A stretch of 10,857 nucleotides of DNA. It comes from Faecalibacterium prausnitzii (GTDB taxonomy: Bacteria > Bacillota > Clostridia > Oscillospirales > Ruminococcaceae). Position 1 is the first letter of the stretch. Every line of letters begins with the position of its first letter. The position numbers and the translations under genes are program-made. The DNA is taken from contig DCCL01000147.1 in the NCBI GenBank assembly GCA_002313795.1, forward strand, positions 1 to 10,857, given 5' to 3'. The notes below the pieces were generated by a model. It did no database searches, was not told where the DNA came from, and saw only the letters and a program-made list of their open reading frames with translations. Positions 1-7,734 of the stretch are shown in pieces.

Positions 1-287
1 ATATCAGTATACCGGATACCGCCCCGGTTGACAAGGCTTTTTCTGCCCAAATTTGACGGCTTTTCCCCTGTTTTTTCAGGCTTTTGCATGAAAAGTATTA
101 CTTTTGTCTTTTCTGCATCATTTTCCTCTTCCGGGACACTGCCCTCCCTGCCGGGATTTCTCCGGTTATCTCTTGTTTTCTTTTCAAAATCGAGTATACT
201 GGTAGCAACCGGAAAAGGCGCTTCGGGTGCGCCGGATCACGGCTGCTGCGGCTTTTGGGGGCCGCGCTGAAAAAAAGGAGTAACCGT
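1..287. other. Upstream intergenic region, possible last codons of a preceding gene
   Basis: Bases 2-31 read in one + frame as nine sense codons (YQYTGYRPG) followed by TGA, which could be the C-terminal end of a gene lying left of the window; nine codons are far too few to be sure. From 32 to about 170 the DNA is T-rich and contains three GGCTTTT copies (35-41, 58-64, 79-85), but I see no clear terminator. The patatin promoter candidate lies around 173-200. In the presumed leader of the patatin mRNA there are two short GC hairpins: GGCGC/GCGCC (217-221 with 229-233) and GCGGC/GCCGC (248-252 with 261-265). ORFs that extend upstream of 288 lack a ribosome binding site and protein-like composition. 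Confidence 0.4.
173..200 (+). promoter_or_regulatory. Candidate sigma-A promoter of the patatin gene
   Basis: The -10 box TATACT (195-200) matches five of six consensus bases. A weak -35, TTGTTT (173-178), sits 16 bases upstream. Transcription would start near 207, giving an mRNA leader of about 80 bases before the ATG at 288. The -35 is poor, so this is a moderate-confidence call. Confidence 0.4.
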
Positions 288-1157
288 ATGAAAACTGGGT
301 TAGTATTAGAGGGCGGTGCCATGCGAGGGATGTTCACCGCCGGCGTTCTTGATGTTCTGATGGAGCACGGCCTGACCACAGACGGCACCATCGGTGTGTC
401 GGCAGGCGCTGTTTTCGGCTGCAACTTCAAGTCTCACCAGATCGGCCGCGTCATCCGCTACAACACCGAATACTGCAACGACAAACGGTATGCCAGCTTC
501 CGCAATCTGCTGCGCACCGGCAACCTGTACAGTGAGGATTTCTGCTACCACGAAGTGCCGGAGAGGCTGGATCCCTTTGATGAGGAGACCTTCCGCAATT
601 CTCCCATGGACTTTTTTGTGGTCTGCACCGACCTGCGCACCGGCGACCCTGTCTATCACAAGTGCCGCACCGGTGATGCCGAGGATGTGAAGTGGATGGA
701 AGCTTCTGCTTCCATGCCGCTGGCCGCAAAGGCCGTGAAGATCGGCCACTATTCTCTGCTGGACGGCGGCGTGGCCGACTCCATCCCCGTCCGCTTCTTC
801 GAGTCGCTGGGCTACAAGCGGAACCTCATCATCCTGACTCAGCCCAAGGGCTTTGTCAAGAAAAAGAATCCCATGCTGCCCGCTATCCGGGCACGGTATC
901 TGCGCTACCCCGCCTTTGTGGCTGCGGTGGCCGACCGTCACGAGCGGTACAATGAAACGCTCTCTTACGTCGCCATGCAGGAGGCCGCAGGCCGGGACTA
1001 TGTTATCCGCCCGCCCATCCCGCTGGAGATCGGTGCCATGGAGCGTGACCCCGCCCAGCTGCGCCGGGTCTACGAGACCGGCCGGGCCGTGGCGGAAAAC
1101 CAAATCGACCGCATCGAAGCATTCCTGAACGAGGTAAAGGCAGAGCCGGAAAATTGA
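288..1157 (+). CDS. Patatin-like phospholipase family protein (YjjU-like)
   Basis: A 289-residue protein of the patatin-like serine hydrolase family, probably a cytoplasmic or membrane-associated lipid acyl hydrolase; the substrate is unknown. All hallmarks of the Ser-Asp dyad fold are visible: an N-terminal glycine-rich oxyanion-hole segment EGGAMRG (residues 8-14), the nucleophile elbow G-V-S-A-G with Ser38, and the D-G-G motif with catalytic Asp159. The start of the protein (LVLEGGAMRGMFTAGVLDVL) and the stretch LLDGGVADSIPV resemble the E. coli YjjU group. Length is normal for that group. The start at 288 is chosen because AAGGAG lies just upstream and the family begins at this point; a longer frame reaching back to 84 is unsupported. 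There is no signal peptide and no transmembrane helix. The gene stands alone and converges on the GLUG-protein gene. The family call is firm; the substrate is not predictable. Confidence 0.93.
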   Translation: MKTGLVLEGGAMRGMFTAGVLDVLMEHGLTTDGTIGVSAGAVFGCNFKSHQIGRVIRYNTEYCNDKRYASFRNLLRTGNLYSEDFCYHEVPERLDPFDEETFRNSPMDFFVVCTDLRTGDPVYHKCRTGDAEDVKWMEASASMPLAAKAVKIGHYSLLDGGVADSIPVRFFESLGYKRNLIILTQPKGFVKKKNPMLPAIRARYLRYPAFVAAVADRHERYNETLSYVAMQEAAGRDYVIRPPIPLEIGAMERDPAQLRRVYETGRAVAENQIDRIEAFLNEVKAEPEN

Positions 1158-1194
1158 CCTCAGCCTGTCTTCTGCCCTGCATCCTGTAATAACA

Positions 1195-1241
1195 AAAAGT
1201 GCACCGTCACCGAAGCATCTGCCTCGGGACGGTGCACTTTT
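1195..1241. terminator. Bidirectional rho-independent terminator
   Basis: A perfect 14-bp inverted repeat (1195-1208 with 1228-1241, core GTGCACCGTC) can be extended inward by CCGA/TCGG with one bulged A, leaving a loop of about 10 bases. The arms carry A-runs at the left and T-runs at the right, so each strand gives a GC stem followed by a U tract. It lies between two convergent stop codons (1157 on +, 1272 on -) and can end both transcripts. Confidence 0.85.
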
Positions 1242-1271
1242 CTGTTTTATGATCCTATCCGGCGGGAGAAG

Positions 1272-4200
1272 TTACTGCTTTTCCGTTTCTGCCGGAGCGT
1301 CCGGGTCTGCGATGGGCGTATCCAGCTCATCGACAGGAGCGGACTGTTCTGCCGGTTCTTCTGCCTTTTTGCCCTTCTTCCACTTCCGGGACTTCTTGGG
1401 CTTCTGGGGCTTTTCAGAACTTTCCGGGCCATTTGCGCCGTCTTCGGGCTTGCCGGCCTTATTAGCACGCTTCTTCTTCCGGATGCGGCGCACCAGCAGC
1501 AGGAGCAGCAGGAGCACGACGACAACAGCCACGCAGATGACCCACACAGGGATCTTGGTGGAAACGAATGCGACTTCCAGTTCTGTGCCGGTGGTAGTGA
1601 AGGTGGTATAGCTGCCGAAGCTGTCGGTCTCCACCTTCTGCCAGCTGCCATCGGCCTGCTTGACATAGATCTTGCCGGAGTCGCCGCCGGGGGTCAGGTA
1701 ACGGATCTGATGGGTCTCATTGCCGTCATCCGAGAACTCCAGCAGCCACTGCTCCGTGACATTGTGGAGGTCGGTGGTAGGCTCCTGTGCGGTGACGCTC
1801 ACGGCGTTGGAACCGCCGAAGAAGCCATCCACATAGAACACCGGCCGACCATTCTCACGGGTGACGCTGCTGCCCAGAGCCGGGATGTAAGGCGTATACT
1901 CCACGTTGACCACGGTATCCATGTGGAGGTTATCCAGCACGGGCGTGCTCCACTCGGCGTAGTAGCCGTCCTTCTGGGGGATATCGGGATAATCGGCCAG
2001 AGAGAAGGATGCGCCGTAGTCAAAGCTGATCCGCTTGATGGCGTGGCCGTCGGCCTTGAAGGTCAGGGTCAGCTTCTTGAAGCCCTCCGGCAGATTCTCC
2101 TGAGCCATCATGGTTTCATAGGTGACAGGCTCTGCCTGACCGGAACGGCTCAGGCGGTCGATGCCCTGCAGGTCATCCGACACGAAGAGGTTGCCGTTGA
2201 AGGTGCCGTCCTGTGCGCCGGAGATGGCGCCCACGTACTGCTGAGCATCCGTGATGGAGACGATGGCGCGGTTGTTGACTGCGGTCATGCTGCCGTCGGT
2301 GAGGTCACTGTCCACACCCTGGCCCACGATGCCGCCTACGTACTTTTCGCCGCTGATGGCGCACTTTGCCCAGTTCTCCCGGAGCTTTGCGCTGGCGGCA
2401 CCGGCGATGCCGCCCACCTGGTTGACACCGGTCACATCGCCATAGGCTTCACAGGCTGTGACGAGGCCCAGTTCCATCTGGCCCACGATGCCGCCCGCGG
2501 CATCCTTCTTGGCGATGACTTCGCCCTCATTGACGTTGCCGGTGAGGACTGCGCTGACGGTGTAGGAGGTGCGGAGCAGCGAAGTACCCTCGTCCTTGTT
2601 GTCCTCCTCGGGGTCCAGCAGGTTTTCCACGCCCATGGTACCGGCGATACCGCCCACGTTCATGTCGGCATCCACCACACCGCGGTTGATGCTGTTCTCG
2701 ACCTTGCCGTCGGACTGAGAAGCGATGAGGTCTTCGGACTCATCCTCGTAGATGGTCTTGCTGCCCGGGTCGCTGATCTCCTCCACGGTATCCAGCATCA
2801 GGTTGGCCACAACATTCACCTGGTCGTTCACGGCCCGGAGCTTGCTGGTGAGCTGGCTGCTGGAGTTGCGCATGGTAGTGTTGATGTTATCCATCTTATC
2901 GGTCAGGGCGCTGACGGCATCAAAGAGGGAATCCTTGGTGTTGGTCAGCTCTGCCGAGGGACGGGGCACCTTGATGGGATCCTGCTGGTTGAGCCAGTGG
3001 ATGATATCGCGGGTCTGGCCGATCATATCGGTCATATCGCTGAGGCCATCCTGCATCTGGCCCATGGCCACGGACACCTGACCCAGCGTAGCCGCTGTGA
3101 GGGCGCTGTCGGTCTTCAGCAGGTCGAGAGACTTGCTCAGGTCGTCCATTGCGTCGCTCAGGTCAGAAGATGCATTGCTCAGCTTGTTCAGGCCGTCCTT
3201 GATGCTGCCGGTGCCGTCCAGACCATCAAAGTATTTCTTGAGGCCGTCCACGACGCCCTGGATCACATCGTCCGTAACATCCAGCTTGGAAGAGACATTG
3301 GACAGGGCTGCGTAGAGCTCCGGATGGTCCGTCTGGGAAACAGACTTGGCCGCGGTGCCCATCAGGCCGCTCATCTGGCCCACGATGGAAGAGATGGTGC
3401 TCACGGCACCGGTGATCTGGCTGGCTGCTTTGGCGATGTCACTATCGTTGGACAGGAGGGATGCGGTGCGCAGCAGACCCATGCCGGCAGAGAGAGCCTT
3501 CATGGCGGTGCTGGTGCCGCTGCCCAGTGCGAACACACTGGCCACGGAGTTTGCCACCTTCAGCAGCTCGATGCCGGTCTTGAGGTTCTTATCTGCCTGG
3601 TCTTCCGACGAAAGGGAATCGTAACCGGAGATGATCTGGGAGATGGCCTGCATGGCAGGGTCTTCCTCACCGATGTTGATGGACTTGATAAGGTCTTCGA
3701 CACCCTGGGCGATCATCTTCAGACCGGACTTGCTCTGGCTGGCGGCGTCGCTCACCTTGTCCAGACCCTTGCTGGTCTTGGCGAGGGCGCTGGATGCCAT
3801 CAGCATTTCAGCGGCCATCTCGCGCATGGCCCACTTGAGGTTGCCGGTGGCCTTGGTCAGCTTTTCCAGAGACTGCTCACCGGTATCCATGACAGGTTCC
3901 AGACGGGTGAGGGTATCGGCCAGCAGGGTGGACGCGCGGTCAACCTCGTCGGCCACCTCATCGGCGTAGTCCCCTGCCTGATTGTCCAGCTGACGGGCTG
4001 CTGCAATGGCAGTGTCCATCTGGCTGGTCATAGCGTTGAAATCATTGGAGATGCTGGTGGTAGAACTGTCCATCACGTCAGCCGTAGAATCGACGAGGCC
4101 CCGCAGGACATCCAGCTCGGAGCGCATCCGGCGGACGGTGTCCTTGGACAGGTCCAGCTCCCGGTAAGGCTCTGCCTGACCGGCGATGCCGCCCACGTCC

Positions 4201-5120
4201 TTGCGGCCCAGCACATGGCCCTGGTTGGTGCAGCCGGAGACCAGACCATCGGTGCGGCCCACGATGCCGCCCACGTTGTAGCCGATGTGCTCATAGCCGA
4301 TGGTGCCGGTGTTGACGCTGCTGAGGATCATGCCGGAGGAGCGGCCTGCGATGCCGCCGGTATCGGTGGCCACGTTAGAGGTAGAGCCGCTGTCGGCGTC
4401 ATCGGTCTTCTTGTTGATGAAGTCCAGCATCCGGGCCGAGAAGCCGTCGGTATCCATGGCGGCTTCCTGATACTCCGTGTTGATGCTGCCTACATTGGTA
4501 CAGCCGGTCACGGCACCCAGATTGTAGCCAACGATGCCGCCGGTGGAAGATTTGCCGGTGACGATGGCGCGGGAGGTGCAGTGGTCGATGGTGCCGGTGG
4601 ATTCGTTGCGGCCCACGATGCCGCCCACCTCGCTGTCACTGGTGACAACTCCGGTGAACTGGCTGTTGATGATGGTGCCGTTGTTGATGCCCACGATGCC
4701 GCCGGTGGTGGTATCATTGGTATCTGAAACGGACACGACACCCCGCACCTTGAGGGAGTCGATGGAGCCTCCCTCTTCCAGAATGCCGAAGAGGCCTGCC
4801 GGCGAGTAATTGCCGGTCACGGCCAGATCAGAGATGGTGTGGCCATTGCCCTTGAACTGTCCGCTGAAGGACGGGATGGGTGACCAGAGCATTCCCTCAA
4901 GAGAGAGGTCATCGCCGAGGATGACGGTCTTGCCCTTGGACCACTGGTCATAGGAGCAGCGCTCTGCCAGCGAGAGCAGGTCGGAGACGCTGTTGATGTA
5001 CACGGTATCGCTGTCGTCCGCTGCCAGCACCGGCAGTGCGATGCTCAGCGTCAGCACAGCGGCCAGAAGCGCAGCCGTCAGGCGGCGCAGCAGGCTCTTA
5101 CTGAGGTTTCTTGTCTTCAT
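1272..5120 (-). CDS. GLUG-repeat surface protein with long helical midsection and C-terminal membrane anchor
   Basis: A predicted exported protein of 1282 residues, outside the cell except for a short tail; its role is not established. In order: signal peptide (about 1-33, basic start, hydrophobic core, VLA cut site); GLUG-type repeats (about 105-320, recurring GGIVG/GGIAG followed by turns such as NNGTI); a helical, Ser/Asp/Leu-rich, glycine-poor region (about 325-815) likely to form coiled coils; a second GLUG block (about 820-970); an InlB/Listeria-Bacteroides-like beta segment (about 1015-1078); one transmembrane helix (about 1190-1210) followed by RRIRKKKR; and a Lys/Pro- then acid-rich cytosolic tail. 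There is no LPXTG motif, so anchoring is by the helix. The ATG at 5120 has AGGAGG six bases upstream and starts the signal peptide; a longer frame to 5171 would spoil it. It overlaps the transporter gene by 23 bases, implying co-expression. I infer a partner or accessory subunit of that transporter; adhesin or stalk are alternatives. Confidence 0.85.
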   Translation of the reverse strand: MKTRNLSKSLLRRLTAALLAAVLTLSIALPVLAADDSDTVYINSVSDLLSLAERCSYDQWSKGKTVILGDDLSLEGMLWSPIPSFSGQFKGNGHTISDLAVTGNYSPAGLFGILEEGGSIDSLKVRGVVSVSDTNDTTTGGIVGINNGTIINSQFTGVVTSDSEVGGIVGRNESTGTIDHCTSRAIVTGKSSTGGIVGYNLGAVTGCTNVGSINTEYQEAAMDTDGFSARMLDFINKKTDDADSGSTSNVATDTGGIAGRSSGMILSSVNTGTIGYEHIGYNVGGIVGRTDGLVSGCTNQGHVLGRKDVGGIAGQAEPYRELDLSKDTVRRMRSELDVLRGLVDSTADVMDSSTTSISNDFNAMTSQMDTAIAAARQLDNQAGDYADEVADEVDRASTLLADTLTRLEPVMDTGEQSLEKLTKATGNLKWAMREMAAEMLMASSALAKTSKGLDKVSDAASQSKSGLKMIAQGVEDLIKSINIGEEDPAMQAISQIISGYDSLSSEDQADKNLKTGIELLKVANSVASVFALGSGTSTAMKALSAGMGLLRTASLLSNDSDIAKAASQITGAVSTISSIVGQMSGLMGTAAKSVSQTDHPELYAALSNVSSKLDVTDDVIQGVVDGLKKYFDGLDGTGSIKDGLNKLSNASSDLSDAMDDLSKSLDLLKTDSALTAATLGQVSVAMGQMQDGLSDMTDMIGQTRDIIHWLNQQDPIKVPRPSAELTNTKDSLFDAVSALTDKMDNINTTMRNSSSQLTSKLRAVNDQVNVVANLMLDTVEEISDPGSKTIYEDESEDLIASQSDGKVENSINRGVVDADMNVGGIAGTMGVENLLDPEEDNKDEGTSLLRTSYTVSAVLTGNVNEGEVIAKKDAAGGIVGQMELGLVTACEAYGDVTGVNQVGGIAGAASAKLRENWAKCAISGEKYVGGIVGQGVDSDLTDGSMTAVNNRAIVSITDAQQYVGAISGAQDGTFNGNLFVSDDLQGIDRLSRSGQAEPVTYETMMAQENLPEGFKKLTLTFKADGHAIKRISFDYGASFSLADYPDIPQKDGYYAEWSTPVLDNLHMDTVVNVEYTPYIPALGSSVTRENGRPVFYVDGFFGGSNAVSVTAQEPTTDLHNVTEQWLLEFSDDGNETHQIRYLTPGGDSGKIYVKQADGSWQKVETDSFGSYTTFTTTGTELEVAFVSTKIPVWVICVAVVVVLLLLLLLVRRIRKKKRANKAGKPEDGANGPESSEKPQKPKKSRKWKKGKKAEEPAEQSAPVDELDTPIADPDAPAETEKQ
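2235..4705 (-). repeat. Two blocks of GLUG-encoding imperfect DNA repeats
   Basis: The GLUG units leave a DNA-level repeat. On the + strand the 14-mer CCCACGATGCCGCC occurs exactly at 2323, 2482, 4258, 4612 and 4690, with near copies (CGATGCCGCC) around 2405, 4183, 4350 and 4530. They fall into two clusters, about 4180-4705 and 2235-2660, with none in the 1.5 kb between that encodes the helical region. These are coding repeats, possibly substrates for recombination between units. Confidence 0.6.
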
Positions 5121-7590
5121 TCTGCGCCTCCTGTTCCTTGTTGTCTGCTTCGTCCACTTCCTGCGACACATTGCCCGAGATGACGGTCAGCTGAACGTCG
5201 CCGTCCACGATGGCATTCATGGTGCCGGCCACAGAGCCGTGGATCTCGCCCTGCACGATGCCGTTGACACGCATCCGGCCATTGCCGCTGCTGCGGGCCA
5301 CCAGTTTGGGCACAGCGAAGGAAGTCTTATCCACGATCTTCGTACCCACCAGAAGGATCTGAGGCAGCACGAAGAGGACGAGGAAGATGGAGATGATGGT
5401 GCCGCGGCCCAGGCACTGACCGATGCCCACGATGCAGGCATCGGAGGTCATCTGGCCGATCAGGGTGCCGGCCACCGTCATGATGGTACCGGAGGTCAGG
5501 ATGGTGGGAAATGCGAAGTTGATGGTCTCGATCATGGCCTGCTGATGATTCATCTTATCCTTCAGCTCGTTGAAGCGGGTGCCGATGACGATAGCGTAGT
5601 CGATGTTTGCACCCATCTGGATGGAGCTGACGATCAGGTAGCCCATGAAGTAGAGCTTTGTATCTGTGAAATACGGGAAGGAGAAGTTGATCCAGATAGC
5701 GCCCTGAATGACCATGATGAGCAGGATGGGCATACCGACCGACTGGAAGGTGAACAGCAGCACCAGCAGGACGATGAAGATGGACACCACGCTGACAACG
5801 ACGTTATCGATGGCGAAGGACTTCTTGAAATCGTACTCGTTGGTGGCATTGCCTGCCATGTAAAGGTTGCCGTCCGGGTAATATTTCCGGGCGATGGAGC
5901 GGATGGTATCGGTGAATTCATAGGTCGCCTGACCTGCCTCCAGAGAGGGGCTCAGGTAGATGAGGACACGGTTGTAGTCGTCGCCCTGCAGCTGAGCCAG
6001 TGCGCTCTCCATCTTATCCCGGGCCTCGTGGAGGTCGTCCAGCTGGTCCTGATCCAGTGAGACGATGCCGGTATCGGCCTCGTCGCAGACGTAGAGGAAC
6101 ATATCCACCAGCGGGACCCTGTAAGAGGAGAAGTTGCCGATGATCTGGCCGTACTGCTCATTCTCGATGGCATAGGCCGTATAGATCATCTGGGCAGCCT
6201 CATAATCAAGGTCTGCCATCTCGGAGAACTGCCGGGCGGTGAGCTTGTCTTCCAGCATATAGCCATCCTGAGCCTCGATGTTGGAAAGGCCCTTCGTGTG
6301 GTCGATCTCATCATAACTTTCCAGCTCTTCCAGCATTTTAGCTTCCACGGTATAGTCATCGTTCTTGGGATAGACGAGAGCCACCAGATTGGACTTGGTG
6401 AAGTTCTCGTCGATCATCTTATCCGCGATTAGGGATTCATTCATCTTGGGCACTTTGATGACATCATAGCCGTAAGCGTAGGGGCAGAGGCTGGAGAAGT
6501 GCTGTGCAATGAGGATGACCACCACGAAGATGACCGGGATGATCTTGCGGGTGCGCCATGCAAAGCGGCCCACGAAGGGGATCGCAGGCACGAAATTCTT
6601 GTGCCGGGTCTTATCCATGTAAGGGCCAAAGAGCATCAGCAGGCCGGGCATGACCACGAACACGGAAAGCATGGAGAACAGGATGGACTTGATCAGGCAG
6701 ACTGCCATATCCGAACCGATCCGGAACTGCATGAACAGCATAGCCACCAGACCGCCGATGGTGGTCAGGGAGCTGGAGCTGATCTCAGGGATGCTCTTGC
6801 TCAGGGACTCGATGACTGCCTCTTTCAGGGGCATGGTCTGATGCTCTTCTTTGAAGTGGTTACAGAAGATGATGGCATAGTCCAGCGAAAGGGCCAGCTG
6901 AAGGATGTTCGTGACCGAGTTGGACACGAAGGAGATGGTGCCCAGCAGGAAGTTGGTGCCCATGTTGAGGATCATGCCCACCACGAAGGTGAGCAGCAGG
7001 ACAGGCACCTCTGCGTAGGTCTGAGAAGTGAAGATCAGGACGATGACGATAATGACCGCCACATAGACCATGATGACCTGCACTTCGGCATTGATGGTCT
7101 CCTCCTGGGTGTTGCCCAGAGAGGTAGACACATAAACGTCGTAGTCGGCCAAATATTCCTTCACCCGGTCAAGGGCTTCCAGACACTGGTCATCGTCCTC
7201 GGGGTAATCGAAGGTGATGGAGTAGAGGGCAGACACCGAATCCTTATTATAGTGGCTGGTGGTGTCGTCATAGTCCAGCATCTGCACGCCCTTGAGCTCT
7301 GCCAGCTTGTCGGAGAGCTCATCGGCCTCATGGGGGGTGATGTTCGCCACCATGACATCGGCAGAGCCGTAGGTGGTGAACTGCTCATCCATGATATCCA
7401 GGCCCATGCGGGTCTCCGAGGTCTTGGGCAGGTAGGTGGTCATATCCGTCTCGACCTTGACCCACCGCACCGAGAACACGGTAAAGACTGTGGCCAGGAT
7501 GACAAACAGAAACACAAGGTTGCGCCGTTCTACGATCTGACGCGCAAGCTTGTGCATAAAGTCGATTTGCGGTTTTTCGTGTTCGTTCAA
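5098..7590 (-). CDS. MMPL/RND family transporter
   Basis: An 830-residue membrane transporter of the RND superfamily, MMPL-like branch, expected to export lipids or other hydrophobic or polymer-linked molecules using the proton gradient; the substrate is unknown. The protein is an internal duplication: TM1 (about 24-41), a large outside loop (about 45-165), a helix bundle with the S-L-D-Y motif (Asp237), then TM7 (about 349-366), a second outside domain (about 370-590), and a second bundle with the A-N-I-D-Y motif (Asp664). These Asp-Tyr pairs sit where RND proteins carry proton-relay residues. The start is TTG: AAAGGAGG lies nine bases upstream, whereas the first in-frame ATG (residue 12) has no binding site. 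The C-terminus (about 770-807) carries short G-x-V/I-x-G beta-type repeats followed by an acidic tail. It forms an operon with the GLUG protein, which overlaps its 3' end. Family call strong; function of the pair inferred. Confidence 0.93.
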   Translation of the reverse strand: MNEHEKPQIDFMHKLARQIVERRNLVFLFVILATVFTVFSVRWVKVETDMTTYLPKTSETRMGLDIMDEQFTTYGSADVMVANITPHEADELSDKLAELKGVQMLDYDDTTSHYNKDSVSALYSITFDYPEDDDQCLEALDRVKEYLADYDVYVSTSLGNTQEETINAEVQVIMVYVAVIIVIVLIFTSQTYAEVPVLLLTFVVGMILNMGTNFLLGTISFVSNSVTNILQLALSLDYAIIFCNHFKEEHQTMPLKEAVIESLSKSIPEISSSSLTTIGGLVAMLFMQFRIGSDMAVCLIKSILFSMLSVFVVMPGLLMLFGPYMDKTRHKNFVPAIPFVGRFAWRTRKIIPVIFVVVILIAQHFSSLCPYAYGYDVIKVPKMNESLIADKMIDENFTKSNLVALVYPKNDDYTVEAKMLEELESYDEIDHTKGLSNIEAQDGYMLEDKLTARQFSEMADLDYEAAQMIYTAYAIENEQYGQIIGNFSSYRVPLVDMFLYVCDEADTGIVSLDQDQLDDLHEARDKMESALAQLQGDDYNRVLIYLSPSLEAGQATYEFTDTIRSIARKYYPDGNLYMAGNATNEYDFKKSFAIDNVVVSVVSIFIVLLVLLFTFQSVGMPILLIMVIQGAIWINFSFPYFTDTKLYFMGYLIVSSIQMGANIDYAIVIGTRFNELKDKMNHQQAMIETINFAFPTILTSGTIMTVAGTLIGQMTSDACIVGIGQCLGRGTIISIFLVLFVLPQILLVGTKIVDKTSFAVPKLVARSSGNGRMRVNGIVQGEIHGSVAGTMNAIVDGDVQLTVISGNVSQEVDEADNKEQEAQNEDKKPQ
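5127..5132 (-). promoter_or_regulatory. Ribosome binding site fixing the GLUG-protein start, inside the transporter gene
   Basis: AGGAGG on the - strand lies six bases before the ATG at 5120, within the last codons of the transporter gene, whose stop is at 5098-5100. Ribosomes finishing the transporter pass over this site, which fits translational coupling. Confidence 0.75.
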
Positions 7591-7661
7591 AGCGTCCGTC
7601 CTCCTTTGTCATGGTTTTGCGGCAGTTTCATCCCGGGGGATGGGCTGCACAGTCGTCTCAT
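7587..7661 (-). CDS. Candidate 24-residue leader ORF coupled to the transporter
   Basis: An ATG at 7661 is preceded six bases upstream by GGAGG (7668-7672), as good a binding site as any in the window. The ORF runs 24 codons (starts MRRLCSPSPGMK) and ends with TGA at 7587-7589, so its stop overlaps the transporter's TTG start in the four-base junction TTGA. That geometry is typical of translational coupling. The peptide is basic, has no membrane segment and matches no leader family that I know. The same frame stays open upstream to 7883, but that part looks non-coding. It could be a real leader peptide, a coupling device whose product does not matter, or chance. Confidence 0.4.
   Translation of the reverse strand: MRRLCSPSPGMKLPQNHDKGGRTL
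7600..7607 (-). promoter_or_regulatory. Ribosome binding site deciding the TTG start of the transporter
   Basis: AAAGGAGG on the - strand ends nine bases before the TTG at 7590. No other start in this frame has a comparable site. The site lies inside the candidate leader ORF (7587-7661), so it would be read through by ribosomes translating that ORF. Confidence 0.65.
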
Positions 7662-7719
7662 AAGCAACCTCCGTCCGATAAGTGATGTTTGGTGATTCTG
7701 CAAAAATCTTTGGGGACAT

Positions 7720-7731
7720 ATTTGTACAAAT
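7720..7731. promoter_or_regulatory. 12-bp palindrome at the predicted start site, operator-like
   Basis: ATTTGTACAAAT is a perfect 12-bp dyad directly downstream of the -10 box and across the predicted transcription start near 7728. A repressor dimer bound here would block initiation, and TetR- or MarR-type regulators often control RND-like transporters from such sites. No regulator gene is in the window, and an AT-rich 12-mer can be palindromic by chance. Confidence 0.35.
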
Positions 7732-7734
7732 GAT

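Noticed and set aside
35..85. Three GGCTTTT direct repeats at 35, 58 and 79
   Set aside because: The spacing (23 and 21 bases) is close to two helical turns, but the unit is only seven bases in T-rich DNA and a fourth copy lies at 250. This is too weak to call an operator.
84..287. N-terminal extension of the patatin frame back to 84
   Set aside because: No binding site at 84, and the extra residues do not resemble the family. The ATG at 288 has AAGGAG and begins directly at the conserved KTGLVLEGG segment.
1710..4727. A 1005-codon open frame on the + strand, antisense to the GLUG-protein gene
   Set aside because: It is rich in His, Gly, Ala, Val and Asp with no domain order, no signal peptide and no binding site. 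It mirrors the GLUG gene, whose GC-biased codons and repeats remove stops on the opposite strand. The - strand protein has a signal peptide, repeats and a membrane anchor.
5121..5171. Longer start of the GLUG protein at 5171
   Set aside because: It would add 17 charged residues in front of a good signal peptide and has no well-placed binding site, while ATG 5120 has AGGAGG at six bases.
4993..7695. Long + strand open frames antisense to the transporter (4993-6060 and 6499-7695)
   Set aside because: They have His/Asp/Gly-rich compositions typical of the complement of a coding strand, no ribosome binding sites and no recognisable domains. The transporter on the other strand is unambiguous.
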